Positions 16,132 to 23,233 of a DNA stretch of 35,315 nucleotides are shown here, piece by piece. A program made the position numbers and the translations under genes. Each line of letters starts with the position of its first letter. Position 1 is the stretch's first letter. A model generated the notes under the pieces. The model did no database searches. It had not been told where the DNA came from and worked only from the letters and a program-made list of their open reading frames with translations. The stretch comes from JAWXUE01 sp044432925 (lineage in GTDB: Bacteria; Bacillota_I; Bacilli_A; Acholeplasmatales; Anaeroplasmataceae). Location of the stretch: positions 1-35,315 of the forward strand of contig JAWXUE010000014.1 of NCBI GenBank assembly GCA_044432925.1. The letters are read 5' to 3'.

Positions 16132-16512
16132 TTACAACTCCTCTATATGATCAACTGCGATATCTATTATTTTTTTAACATGTTCATCAGCTAAAAAGTA
16201 ATAACAACTCTTACCTTTTTTATCAAATTTAATTAGATTATTTTCTCTTAAAATTTTTAGTTGATGAGATACAGCAGACTTTGTCATATTTAAAACATTT
16301 GCTATATCACAAACACAAAGAGTTTCTATTTCTAAAGCTAATAATATATTTAATCTTGTTTGATCAGAGAAAACTTTATATAAATTAGATAATTTAATTA
16401 TTTTTTCATCATTAAATATATTGTTTCTAACATTTTCTACTTGATTATGATGTATAATAGCACAATCGCATTTCGCTTTATCATCTGTACAACATTTATC
16501 TTTACAACTCAT
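16132..16512 (-). CDS. cadC: ArsR/SmtB-family metal sensor, CadC type
   Basis: Winged-helix repressor that leaves DNA on binding heavy metals. 126 residues. Compared with S. aureus CadC, both metal sites match at a constant offset of 8: Cys66 and Cys68 in the recognition-helix motif TLCVCD (Cys58/60), and Asp109, His111, His122, Glu125 in the last helix (Asp101, His103, His114, Glu117). The N-terminus is Cys/His rich (Cys3, 7, 8, 15, 17, His21, 22), with Cys15 aligning with CadC Cys7. Recognition helix: NMTKSAVSHQLKIL (75-88). AAGGAG precedes the start. It lies between copA and cadA and is the likely regulator of the dyads upstream of copA. Confidence 0.92.
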   Translation of the reverse strand: MSCKDKCCTDDKAKCDCAIIHHNQVENVRNNIFNDEKIIKLSNLYKVFSDQTRLNILLALEIETLCVCDIANVLNMTKSAVSHQLKILRENNLIKFDKKGKSCYYFLADEHVKKIIDIAVDHIEEL

Positions 16513-16523
16513 AAATTTTCTCC

Positions 16524-16778
16524 TTATTTATTACAGCAGCATCCGTTATTAGAACATGTTGTATTTTTATCATCTGATTTTATATCTACTACTTTATAAC
16601 CTGCTTCAGTAATTGTATTACTTAAAACATCATTAGATATTTCTTTGTCTAATTTAACTTCTGCATGTTTAGTATCAATAGTTACAACAGTTACACCTTC
16701 TAATTTATTTAAAGCAGTTTGAACATGATTAGTACAATGAGAACACATCATACCTTCAATTAAAATATTTTTATTCAT
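16524..16778 (-). CDS. copZ: possible internal product: stand-alone CopZ-like copper chaperone
   Basis: In frame inside copA, an ATG at 16778 is preceded at 8 nt by AGAGG within the linker. Starting there gives an 84-residue protein that is a whole CopZ: IEGMMCSHC with Cys12 and Cys15, the ferredoxin-like fold, and a Cys-rich tail. The retained Shine-Dalgarno suggests that copZ was once separate and still may be translated on its own. Expression of the short form is inference. Confidence 0.45.
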   Translation of the reverse strand: MNKNILIEGMMCSHCTNHVQTALNKLEGVTVVTIDTKHAEVKLDKEISNDVLSNTITEAGYKVVDIKSDDKNTTCSNNGCCCNK

Positions 16779-19064
16779 AAAATTATCCTCTTTCTTTTTT
16801 ATATTTGTTTTATATGTTTTAAATGATTTAAGTCTTAATGCGTTACAAACAACACAAACAGAACTTAAACTCATTGCTGCAGCGGCTATCATAGGATTTA
16901 ATTTAAATCCAAAAAACCCATAGAATACTCCAGCAGCTACAGGTATACCAATACTGTTATAAAAGAATGCCCAAAATAGATTTCCTTTTATATTTTTAAT
17001 AACTGACTTAGATAATTTAATAGCACTTATAGCATCTAATAAATCACTTTTCATTAAAACCATATCAGCACTATCAATAGCTATATCCATACCAGCACAT
17101 ATAGCTATACCTACATCTGCTCTTGCTAATGCTGGGGCGTCATTAATCCCGTCTCCTACCATAGCAACTTTTTTGCCTTCATTTTGTAAATTTCGAATTA
17201 CTAATTCTTTATCTTGAGGCATAACATCAGAAATAACATTACTTGTATTTACTTCTTTAGCAATTGCTTGAGCAGTTCTAGAATTATCTCCTGTTAACAT
17301 TATTACATCTAAATTCATTTCTCTCATTAAACTTATTGCTTTTTTACTTGTTTCTTTGATTGTATCAGCAACTGCTATAACACCAATTACTTTATCTTCC
17401 TCACAAAAGAATAACGGTGTTTTACCTTCTTGTGCTAATGTTTCAAATTTATTTTTTACCCAATCATTATTTAAATTGTAATCATCTAATAATTTCATAT
17501 TCCCAGCTATTACTTTTTTATTTTCAATAATTCCTATAATACCTTTTCCAACTATAGCATTATAGTCACTTACTTCTGCTGTATCAAAATTATACTTTTT
17601 AACATATTCATTTACTGCTGATGCTAAGGGGTGCTCTGAGAATCTTTCTATATGATAAGCTCTTTTAAGTAAGTACTCATCATTATAATAATTTGTTGAA
17701 AAAACGTCGGTAACTTGCGGTTTTCCATGTGTTATCGTACCTGTCTTATCTAATACGATAGTATCAATATGATGTGCTATTTCTAATGCTTCACCTGACT
17801 TAATTAATATTCCATTTGTTGCACCAACTTGTGTACCAACCATTATAGCAACAGGTGTTGCTAACCCTAAAGCACAAGGACAAGAAATTACTAAAACAGC
17901 TATTGAAATAGAAAGTGAAAATGAAATACTTTCTTTACCTATTAAAAACCAATAAAAGAAAGCTAATAAAGAAATAGATATAACTACAGGCACAAATACA
18001 CCACTTACTTTATCTGCTAGTTTTGAAATAGGTGCTTTACTATTACCTGCTTCTTCTACTAATTTAATGATTTGAGAAATAGTACTATTTTCTCCAACCT
18101 TTGTTGCTTTAATTAATAATATACCAGTATTGTTTGTACTTGCTGATAATATTTTATCACCTATTTGTTTTTCAACAGGAATACTTTCACCTGTTAATGC
18201 TGATTCATCCATTGATGAATGACCTTTAACTACTATACCATCTACAGGAGATTTAGTACCTGGTTTAATTACTAATATATCATCTATATTAATATCTTCT
18301 ACTAATACTTCTTCTTCAATATCATTTATTAAACGTATTGCTGTTTTAGGAGCTAAATCAATTAACTTTTTAATTGCTTCTGTAGTTTTACCTTTTGATT
18401 TTTCTTCAAGGAATTTACCTAGAGTAATTAGAGTTAGGATTGTTGCTGCTGATTCAAAATATATATCATGCATATATTGATGTACAATGTGTATGTCATC
18501 ATAATTTTGTCCATAAGTTATCATATAAATTGCAATTACACCATATAAGAATGATGCTCCTGAACCTAAAGCAATTAAAGAATCCATATTTGGTTTTCTA
18601 ATAAATAGTTTTTTAAATCCTGATATAAAGTAATGTCTATTCACAAATACAATAGGTAAACATAATAAGAATTGAGTAAATGTATTAATTACTGCATTTT
18701 TATCTCCTGTAAAAATATCAAATATAGGTAACCCCATCATCGGTCCCATTGAAAGATACATTAGAGGTATTAAAAATCCAATTGAAATAAATAATCTTAT
18801 TTTCATTTCTTTTGTTTTATCTTCTATTTTTTGTTTTACTTTTACTTTATGATTTTTAAGATTTGTTGGATAACCAGCTTTTGTTACTGCATTTGAAATA
18901 TCATCATCATTGATTAACTTTTCATCAAATTCTACATCCATTGAATTAGATAACAATTGCACATTAACTTTTGTTATTCCATTTAATTTTAATACAGTTT
19001 TTTCAACGTGTGATATACACGCAGAACAGGTCATTTTATTAACATTAAATTTTGATGTTTTCAT
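16524..19064 (-). CDS. copA: Cu(I)-exporting P1B ATPase fused to a C-terminal CopZ-like domain
   Basis: Copper efflux pump of 846 residues. In order: HMA domain with CSAC (13-16), two helices before the core, TGES (291-294), membrane CPC (395-397) in SCPCALGLATP, phosphorylation Asp439 in DKTGT, SEHPLA, MLTGDN, GDGINDAPAL, the P1B-1 signatures YNSIGIP and MSLSSVCVVCNALRL in the last helices, a short linker, and a complete second HMA domain from residue 763 with CSHC (774-777), ending in a Cys-rich tail (CSNNGCCCNK). Most CopA proteins carry HMA domains only at the N-terminus. GGAGG precedes the start. First gene of the operon copA-cadC-HMA-cadA. Confidence 0.93.
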   Translation of the reverse strand: MKTSKFNVNKMTCSACISHVEKTVLKLNGITKVNVQLLSNSMDVEFDEKLINDDDISNAVTKAGYPTNLKNHKVKVKQKIEDKTKEMKIRLFISIGFLIPLMYLSMGPMMGLPIFDIFTGDKNAVINTFTQFLLCLPIVFVNRHYFISGFKKLFIRKPNMDSLIALGSGASFLYGVIAIYMITYGQNYDDIHIVHQYMHDIYFESAATILTLITLGKFLEEKSKGKTTEAIKKLIDLAPKTAIRLINDIEEEVLVEDINIDDILVIKPGTKSPVDGIVVKGHSSMDESALTGESIPVEKQIGDKILSASTNNTGILLIKATKVGENSTISQIIKLVEEAGNSKAPISKLADKVSGVFVPVVISISLLAFFYWFLIGKESISFSLSISIAVLVISCPCALGLATPVAIMVGTQVGATNGILIKSGEALEIAHHIDTIVLDKTGTITHGKPQVTDVFSTNYYNDEYLLKRAYHIERFSEHPLASAVNEYVKKYNFDTAEVSDYNAIVGKGIIGIIENKKVIAGNMKLLDDYNLNNDWVKNKFETLAQEGKTPLFFCEEDKVIGVIAVADTIKETSKKAISLMREMNLDVIMLTGDNSRTAQAIAKEVNTSNVISDVMPQDKELVIRNLQNEGKKVAMVGDGINDAPALARADVGIAICAGMDIAIDSADMVLMKSDLLDAISAIKLSKSVIKNIKGNLFWAFFYNSIGIPVAAGVFYGFFGFKLNPMIAAAAMSLSSVCVVCNALRLKSFKTYKTNIKKKEDNFMNKNILIEGMMCSHCTNHVQTALNKLEGVTVVTIDTKHAEVKLDKEISNDVLSNTITEAGYKVVDIKSDDKNTTCSNNGCCCNK

Positions 19065-19089
19065 TATATCCCTCCTTTTTAAAATATAG

Positions 19090-19105
19090 TTGAATTAATA
19101 CTCAA
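19090..19105. promoter_or_regulatory. SmtB/ArsR-type operator, site 2
   Basis: 16-bp dyad TTGAATTAATACTCAA, one mismatch from the TGAA-N6-TTCA half-site arrangement of SmtB-family operators. It covers the predicted start of transcription from the proximal promoter (near 19103). A second repeat (ATACTC 19098-19103 with GAGTAT 19109-19114) also overlaps the -10. Confidence 0.65.
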
Positions 19106-19109
19106 TTAG

Positions 19110-19137
19110 AGTATACTACTTTGAGATTTTATGTCAA
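19110..19137 (-). promoter_or_regulatory. proximal promoter of the copA operon
   Basis: TTGACA (19132-19137), 16-nt spacer, TATACT (19110-19115) on the minus strand; site 2 follows 4 nt downstream. Confidence 0.75.
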
Positions 19138-19142
19138 CTCAT

Positions 19143-19158
19143 TTGAATAGTCATTCAA
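19143..19158. promoter_or_regulatory. SmtB/ArsR-type operator, site 1
   Basis: 16-bp dyad TTGAATAGTCATTCAA with perfect 6-bp arms, matching TGAA-N6-TTCA. It sits 2 nt downstream of the distal -10 and just upstream of the proximal -35, so a bound repressor would block both. Confidence 0.7.
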
Positions 19159-19160
19159 CT

Positions 19161-19189
19161 ATTATACTTATTAAAAAGTTCCATCAAAA
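19161..19189 (-). promoter_or_regulatory. distal promoter candidate of the copA operon
   Basis: TATAAT (19161-19166) on the minus strand; -35 is weak (TTTTGA at 19184-19189 with a 17-nt spacer). It is called mainly because operator site 1 has the same placement after it as site 2 has after the proximal -10. Confidence 0.4.
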
Positions 19190-19241
19190 TATTATATATT
19201 CTTTATAATAGAATAATCGTATATTTAAATAGAACTTGTTG

Positions 19242-20144
19242 TTATTTTTTTTCGAAAGCTTTTTTATACTCTTCTATTAATGTATCGGTAGCAACTTGAG
19301 TATAAATTTGTGTAGTTTGTAAATTTTTATGACCTAATAATTCTTGGACCATTCTTAAATCACAACCATTATTTAATAATGTAGTAGCAAAACTATGTCT
19401 TAGTGTGTGCGGAGTTACTTTAACAAACTCTCCACTTTTCTCTATTATAGAATTAAGAATTATTCTTACACCTCTAGGAGTTAAATAACCTCCTTTATAG
19501 TTAATAAATAATTTTTTAGCATCTGTTTCTTGAATAGATAATAAATTACTTCTTGTAACTGTAATATAATATTTTAAGTTGTCAATTAAAGTATCATACA
19601 TAACAACTATTCTATCTTTATTACCTTTACCTTTTACTTTAATCATTTTATTACTAAAATCAATATTTTTAATTTCTAAATTGCATAATTCACTTACTCT
19701 TAAACCTGTAGCGAATAATAATTCTAAAATCAAATAATTTCTATTACCTAAATCAGTTGTAGTATCAATTGATTCTAAAACACTGATTATTACTTCATCA
19801 TCAACAAACTTAGGAAGTTTTCTAGGTTGTTTAACATTCTTAACATCTAAAAATAAATTTTCTTTAACAATATCTTCTTTTAATAAATAGTTGTAAAAAG
19901 ATCTCATAGTAGATAAATGTCTATTCACAGATGTTTGAGAATAATTTTTATTTGATAAGTAAGAAATAAAATTTTTAGGAATTCTTGGAGAATTAATTCT
20001 TGTTATAGATGCTGCTAATTTGTTTTCTTGTATAAAATTAACAAATGCACTTATATCAGTAGCATAAGAATTTAATGTATGTTCTGAATAATGTTTTTCA
20101 TTTTCTAAATAAAATAAAAATTCATCAATTATTTTAGAGTCCAT
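19242..20144 (-). CDS. xerC: tyrosine recombinase XerC/D type
   Basis: Site-specific recombinase that resolves chromosome dimers at dif. 300 residues: N-terminal SAM-like core-binding domain (about 1-90, with SVNRHLSTMRSFYNYL) and C-terminal catalytic domain with the full set Arg149 (ATGLRVSEL), Lys173 (KGKGNKDR), His246 and Arg249 (PHTLRHSFAT), His272 (LLGHKN) and nucleophile Tyr281 (TTQIYTQV). The start overlaps trmFO by 11 nt. The trmFO-xerC pairing is standard in Firmicutes, supporting XerC rather than a phage integrase; the usual next genes clpQ, clpY and codY are absent here. Confidence 0.92.
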   Translation of the reverse strand: MDSKIIDEFLFYLENEKHYSEHTLNSYATDISAFVNFIQENKLAASITRINSPRIPKNFISYLSNKNYSQTSVNRHLSTMRSFYNYLLKEDIVKENLFLDVKNVKQPRKLPKFVDDEVIISVLESIDTTTDLGNRNYLILELLFATGLRVSELCNLEIKNIDFSNKMIKVKGKGNKDRIVVMYDTLIDNLKYYITVTRSNLLSIQETDAKKLFINYKGGYLTPRGVRIILNSIIEKSGEFVKVTPHTLRHSFATTLLNNGCDLRMVQELLGHKNLQTTQIYTQVATDTLIEEYKKAFEKK

Positions 20145-21435
20145 TATTTTCTATATACTCTTTCATAATTTCTAAAGCTCTTTGTCCATACAGTAATTTT
20201 CTTTCTTTTTTCTTATGTGCAATTTCTAAACTAGGTAAAATACCAAAATTAGCATTCATTGGTTGAAAGTTTGTTTTACTTGCGTGAGTAATATAATGAG
20301 CCATAGAACCCATTATAGTTTCTTGAGGGAATATTAATAAGTCTTCACCGTTTAAATGTCTTAACATGTTAATAGCAGCGTAAATACCAGATGCTGCAGA
20401 CTCAACATATCCTTCAACACCAGTCATTTGACCACAAAAGAATAAATTAGAATGTTCTTTTGATTGATATGATGCATTTAATAATTTAGGAGAATTAATA
20501 TAAGTGTTTTTATGCATTAATCCATATTTAACAAACTCTGCTTTTTCTAAACCTGGAATCATACTAAATACTCTTTTTTGTTCTGGATATTTTAAATGTG
20601 TTTGAAATCCTACTAAATTATATAAAGTTTTTTTAGCATCATCTTGTCTTAGTTGTACAACAGCATATGGTTTTTTACCATCTGGTGTCATTAAACCCAT
20701 AGGTTTTAAAGGACCATATAATAATGTATCTTTTCCTCTTTTAGCCATTACTTCTACAGGCATACATCCTTCAAACACTTTATTATCAAAGTCTTTCAAT
20801 TCTGCTTCTTGAGCATTAATTAATTCAAAATGAAATTTCTCATATTCTTCTTTAGTCATAGGACAGTTAATATATGCTGCTACACCTTTATCATATCTAC
20901 TTTTTAAATATGCTACATCCATATTAATTGATTCATACGTAATAATAGGAGCTGCTGCATCAAAGAAATAAAAATCATCATCTCCTAAAATTCTTTTGAT
21001 TTCACTTGATAAGTCATCACTTGTTAATGGTCCAGTTGCTACAATTATATTTTTTGTTGTATCAATACTTGAAACCTCTTCATTAATAACTTCAATATTA
21101 GGATGTTGTTTTATTATTCTAGTTATTTGTTCACTAAAAGTTTCTCTACATACAGCAAGAGCACTACCTGCTTCAACTTGAGTTTCTCTACCTACACTTA
21201 TAACTAAAGAGTTAAACATTTCCATTTCTTTTTTTAATGCTCCACTTGCTACATCAATACTATCACTTCTTAAAGAATTAGAACAAACTAATTCAGCAAA
21301 TTTATCTGTTTTATGAGCAGGAGTATTTTTCTTTCCACGCATTTCATATAGTTTTACTTTAATTCCTTTATTAGCTAAATAATAACTAGCTTCTACACCG
21401 GCTAACCCAGCACCTATTACAATAACTTCTTTCAT
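20134..21435 (-). CDS. trmFO: FADH2/methylenetetrahydrofolate-dependent tRNA m5U54 methyltransferase
   Basis: Makes ribothymidine at position 54 of the tRNA T-loop using folate and FAD. 433 residues. Seen: FAD-binding VIVIGAGLAGVEAS (5-17), GKKNTPAHKTDKFAELVCSNSLRSD with catalytic Cys51, FEGCMPVE with Cys224 (B. subtilis Cys53 and Cys226), GFQTHLKYPEQKRVF and FCGQMTGVEGYVESAASG. The ATG at 21435 is preferred because AGGTGA lies 5 nt upstream; a GTG three codons earlier overlaps that site. It begins a two-gene unit with xerC. Confidence 0.95.
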   Translation of the reverse strand: MKEVIVIGAGLAGVEASYYLANKGIKVKLYEMRGKKNTPAHKTDKFAELVCSNSLRSDSIDVASGALKKEMEMFNSLVISVGRETQVEAGSALAVCRETFSEQITRIIKQHPNIEVINEEVSSIDTTKNIIVATGPLTSDDLSSEIKRILGDDDFYFFDAAAPIITYESINMDVAYLKSRYDKGVAAYINCPMTKEEYEKFHFELINAQEAELKDFDNKVFEGCMPVEVMAKRGKDTLLYGPLKPMGLMTPDGKKPYAVVQLRQDDAKKTLYNLVGFQTHLKYPEQKRVFSMIPGLEKAEFVKYGLMHKNTYINSPKLLNASYQSKEHSNLFFCGQMTGVEGYVESAASGIYAAINMLRHLNGEDLLIFPQETIMGSMAHYITHASKTNFQPMNANFGILPSLEIAHKKKERKLLYGQRALEIMKEYIENNGL

Positions 21436-21453
21436 GTTTATCACCTGTTATCA

Positions 21454-21463
21454 ATTATACCAA
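21454..21463 (-). promoter_or_regulatory. extended -10 promoter of trmFO-xerC
   Basis: Minus-strand TGGTATAAT with TATAAT at 21454-21459; the -35 is poor (TTTATT). The expected leader is only about 12 nt before the ATG at 21435. Confidence 0.5.
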
Positions 21464-21554
21464 ATAATTAAAAATTAATAAATTAAATAATTATATTTAA
21501 AAAATATTTCTTTTATTTATAAATTAAAAAATGACTTACCTAAAAGAAATAATA

Positions 21555-21589
21555 AAAAAATACTATATTTTATTAACATAGTATTTTTT
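21555..21589. terminator. intrinsic terminator at the end of the LysM gene
   Basis: Perfect 12-bp stem (21555-21566 with 21578-21589), 11-nt loop, A-run on one side and T-run on the other, so it can work in both directions. It overlaps the LysM stop codon. Confidence 0.75.
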
Positions 21590-22046
21590 ATCTAATTTTA
21601 AATCTTGATCCACTTTTTAACCAAGACGATTTATTTAATTCAATAAATTGTTTTGCTGATATATTGTTTCTATATAAAATTTCTTCTACAGTCTCACCAT
21701 TATAAACTACACTACCATCAGTAGTATCAATTTGTTGTTGTGGCGCTAACTCTAACTCTAATAATCCTTCATATCCATTTAAACTAGGTAATTTAATTCC
21801 TAATGAAGAAATAACATGTTTCATTGTATCTCCTTGTTTAGTAATAAAAGTTTCTTTATTACTTTTAGGAATAAATAATACTTGGTTAGGATATATCATA
21901 GTTGTTGCTAGTTTATTAACTTCTTGAAGTTCTTCTAAACTACAATTATATTTTTTAGCAATACTATATAAACTGTCTCCTTTTTTAACTACATAAGTTT
22001 CTAATGACTCATAATCTGTCATGAAAGGAAATTTATAATTATTCAT
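21588..22046 (-). CDS. LysM-repeat protein
   Basis: 152 residues without signal peptide or membrane helix. The first LysM is clear (YVVKKGDSLYSIAKKYNCSLEELQEVNKLATTMIYPNQVLFIP, about 18-60). A second (FITKQGDTMKHVISSLGI, about 66-105) and a third (VVYNGETVEEILYRNNISAKQFIELNKSS..., about 113-150) are weaker. LysM usually binds peptidoglycan or chitin-type glycans, and spore-coat proteins use it without a signal peptide, so localisation is open. The ATG at 22046 follows GGGTGAG by 4 nt; a GTG three codons upstream lies inside that site. It shares direction with the FolT-like gene, separated by a hairpin that covers the ribosome binding site. Confidence 0.85.
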   Translation of the reverse strand: MNNYKFPFMTDYESLETYVVKKGDSLYSIAKKYNCSLEELQEVNKLATTMIYPNQVLFIPKSNKETFITKQGDTMKHVISSLGIKLPSLNGYEGLLELELAPQQQIDTTDGSVVYNGETVEEILYRNNISAKQFIELNKSSWLKSGSRFKIR

Positions 22047-22054
22047 TTTTCTCA

Positions 22055-22093
22055 CCCAACATATTATATGTAAAATTATAATATAAGATTGGG
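22055..22093 (-). promoter_or_regulatory. hairpin that pairs with the LysM ribosome binding site
   Basis: Outer stem CCCAA/TTGGG (22055-22059 with 22089-22093), asymmetric internal loop, inner 8-bp stem (22061-22068 with 22077-22084), 8-nt loop. On the minus strand the 3' arm TTGGG includes the GGG of the GGGTGAG Shine-Dalgarno. There is no T-run, so it is not a terminator. Confidence 0.45.
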
Positions 22094-22096
22094 CTC

Positions 22097-23152
22097 TTAG
22101 ATTATTGTAACTTTCGTTTGATACTCTTCTATATATTTATAGTGATAAAATACTTTTACTACATGTTTTAAAACAATAAATAATACTAAACTTTGAGGTA
22201 TTAAATAAAATATATTTTTAGGTAGATTAATATATAGGAAATTTGTCATTGCCATCTCAAATGTATGATTAAACATCATAGCAGACCATAATGTACCTAG
22301 TATTGAATTAACAAAGAAATTAACTATTATTCTAGCTAATAGTACTTTTGAGAAAGTAATCTTAGTTTTATAAAAACATAATCCATAAACAAAACAAGGT
22401 ATCATAGCATTTAGTGTATATCCTAAAAAGAACGGACCTGAAGGTTGTAAGAAGTGTCCTATTACATCACCCATAGCTCCAATCATTAATCCGTTAATTG
22501 GACCGAATAACAAACAATTTATAGCTTGAAATAAATAACTAAAACCTATTTTAAGTTCACCAAATCCACTTGGTATAGGTAATAAACCAATAACTATTTG
22601 TAGTGATAAAATTAAAGACATAGTACAAAGATTCCTAACAACTTTTGACTCTTTAGATGCTAGTGACCAATACTCTTTAGATAATATTTTATATTTTGGT
22701 TCTTCTACTTTTTTTAGAATAAACATAAACATAATAAAACTAATTATAGAAATGATAATAGGTATTATAATTGGATTAGTTCTATTAAGTGTTTCAGTAG
22801 AGTAATTAGATATAAAATCATCATCTTGTGAAGAAACACCATCATTTAATAATGCTCTTAATAAGTTATTTGCTTCTTGATAAGAAATACCTTTACCATC
22901 AATTTTTAGTATAGTTGAATTCTCACTAATTATTATTGTTGATGTATCATATATATCCTCAGATAATTCGTATCCCTTTTTTATTATTATATTACTCCAA
23001 TACTCTTTGTTTGAAATATTATCATAATTTATATTATCATTAGAAAATTCTATTTGATAATCTTGAAAGTATTTATTAACTCCATATTCAATAACTATAA
23101 AACATAAACTAAATATAATAATTGAGTATGCAATTGACCTTAATATCTTCAT
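22097..23152 (-). CDS. ECF transporter S-component, FolT-like, with extra N-terminal domain
   Basis: Substrate-binding membrane subunit for vitamin uptake with the shared EcfAA'T module. Residues about 168-340 match folate-type S-components: MSLILSLQIVIGLLPIPSGF, LKIGFSYLFQAINCLLFGPINGLMIGAMGDVIGHFLQPSG and FFLGYTLNAMIPCFVYGL. S-components are normally about 170-200 residues; this one has 351. The extra part holds a membrane helix (6-24), an external region of about 100 residues and a second helix (128-147), followed by a charged linker. Folate is the likely ligand from the core, not proved. GGTGGTGAG precedes the ATG closely. The ECF energising genes are not in the window. Confidence 0.82.
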   Translation of the reverse strand: MKILRSIAYSIIIFSLCFIVIEYGVNKYFQDYQIEFSNDNINYDNISNKEYWSNIIIKKGYELSEDIYDTSTIIISENSTILKIDGKGISYQEANNLLRALLNDGVSSQDDDFISNYSTETLNRTNPIIIPIIISIISFIMFMFILKKVEEPKYKILSKEYWSLASKESKVVRNLCTMSLILSLQIVIGLLPIPSGFGELKIGFSYLFQAINCLLFGPINGLMIGAMGDVIGHFLQPSGPFFLGYTLNAMIPCFVYGLCFYKTKITFSKVLLARIIVNFFVNSILGTLWSAMMFNHTFEMAMTNFLYINLPKNIFYLIPQSLVLFIVLKHVVKVFYHYKYIEEYQTKVTII

Positions 23153-23192
23153 ATTCTCACCACCAATTCTTTTAATATATTATCATACAAAT

Positions 23193-23225
23193 AAAAAAAA
23201 TACTATAAAATTAATTATAGTATTT
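23193..23225 (-). terminator. intrinsic terminator after the choloylglycine-hydrolase-like gene
   Basis: Perfect 11-bp stem (23198-23208 with 23215-23225), 6-nt loop, then a run of T on the minus strand. Confidence 0.8.
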
Positions 23226-23233
23226 AATTATAT

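Noticed and set aside
19159..19241. Terminator after xerC
   Set aside because: AAGTTC and GAACTT can pair, with T after them, but the loop is about 50 nt and the inner pairing is poor.
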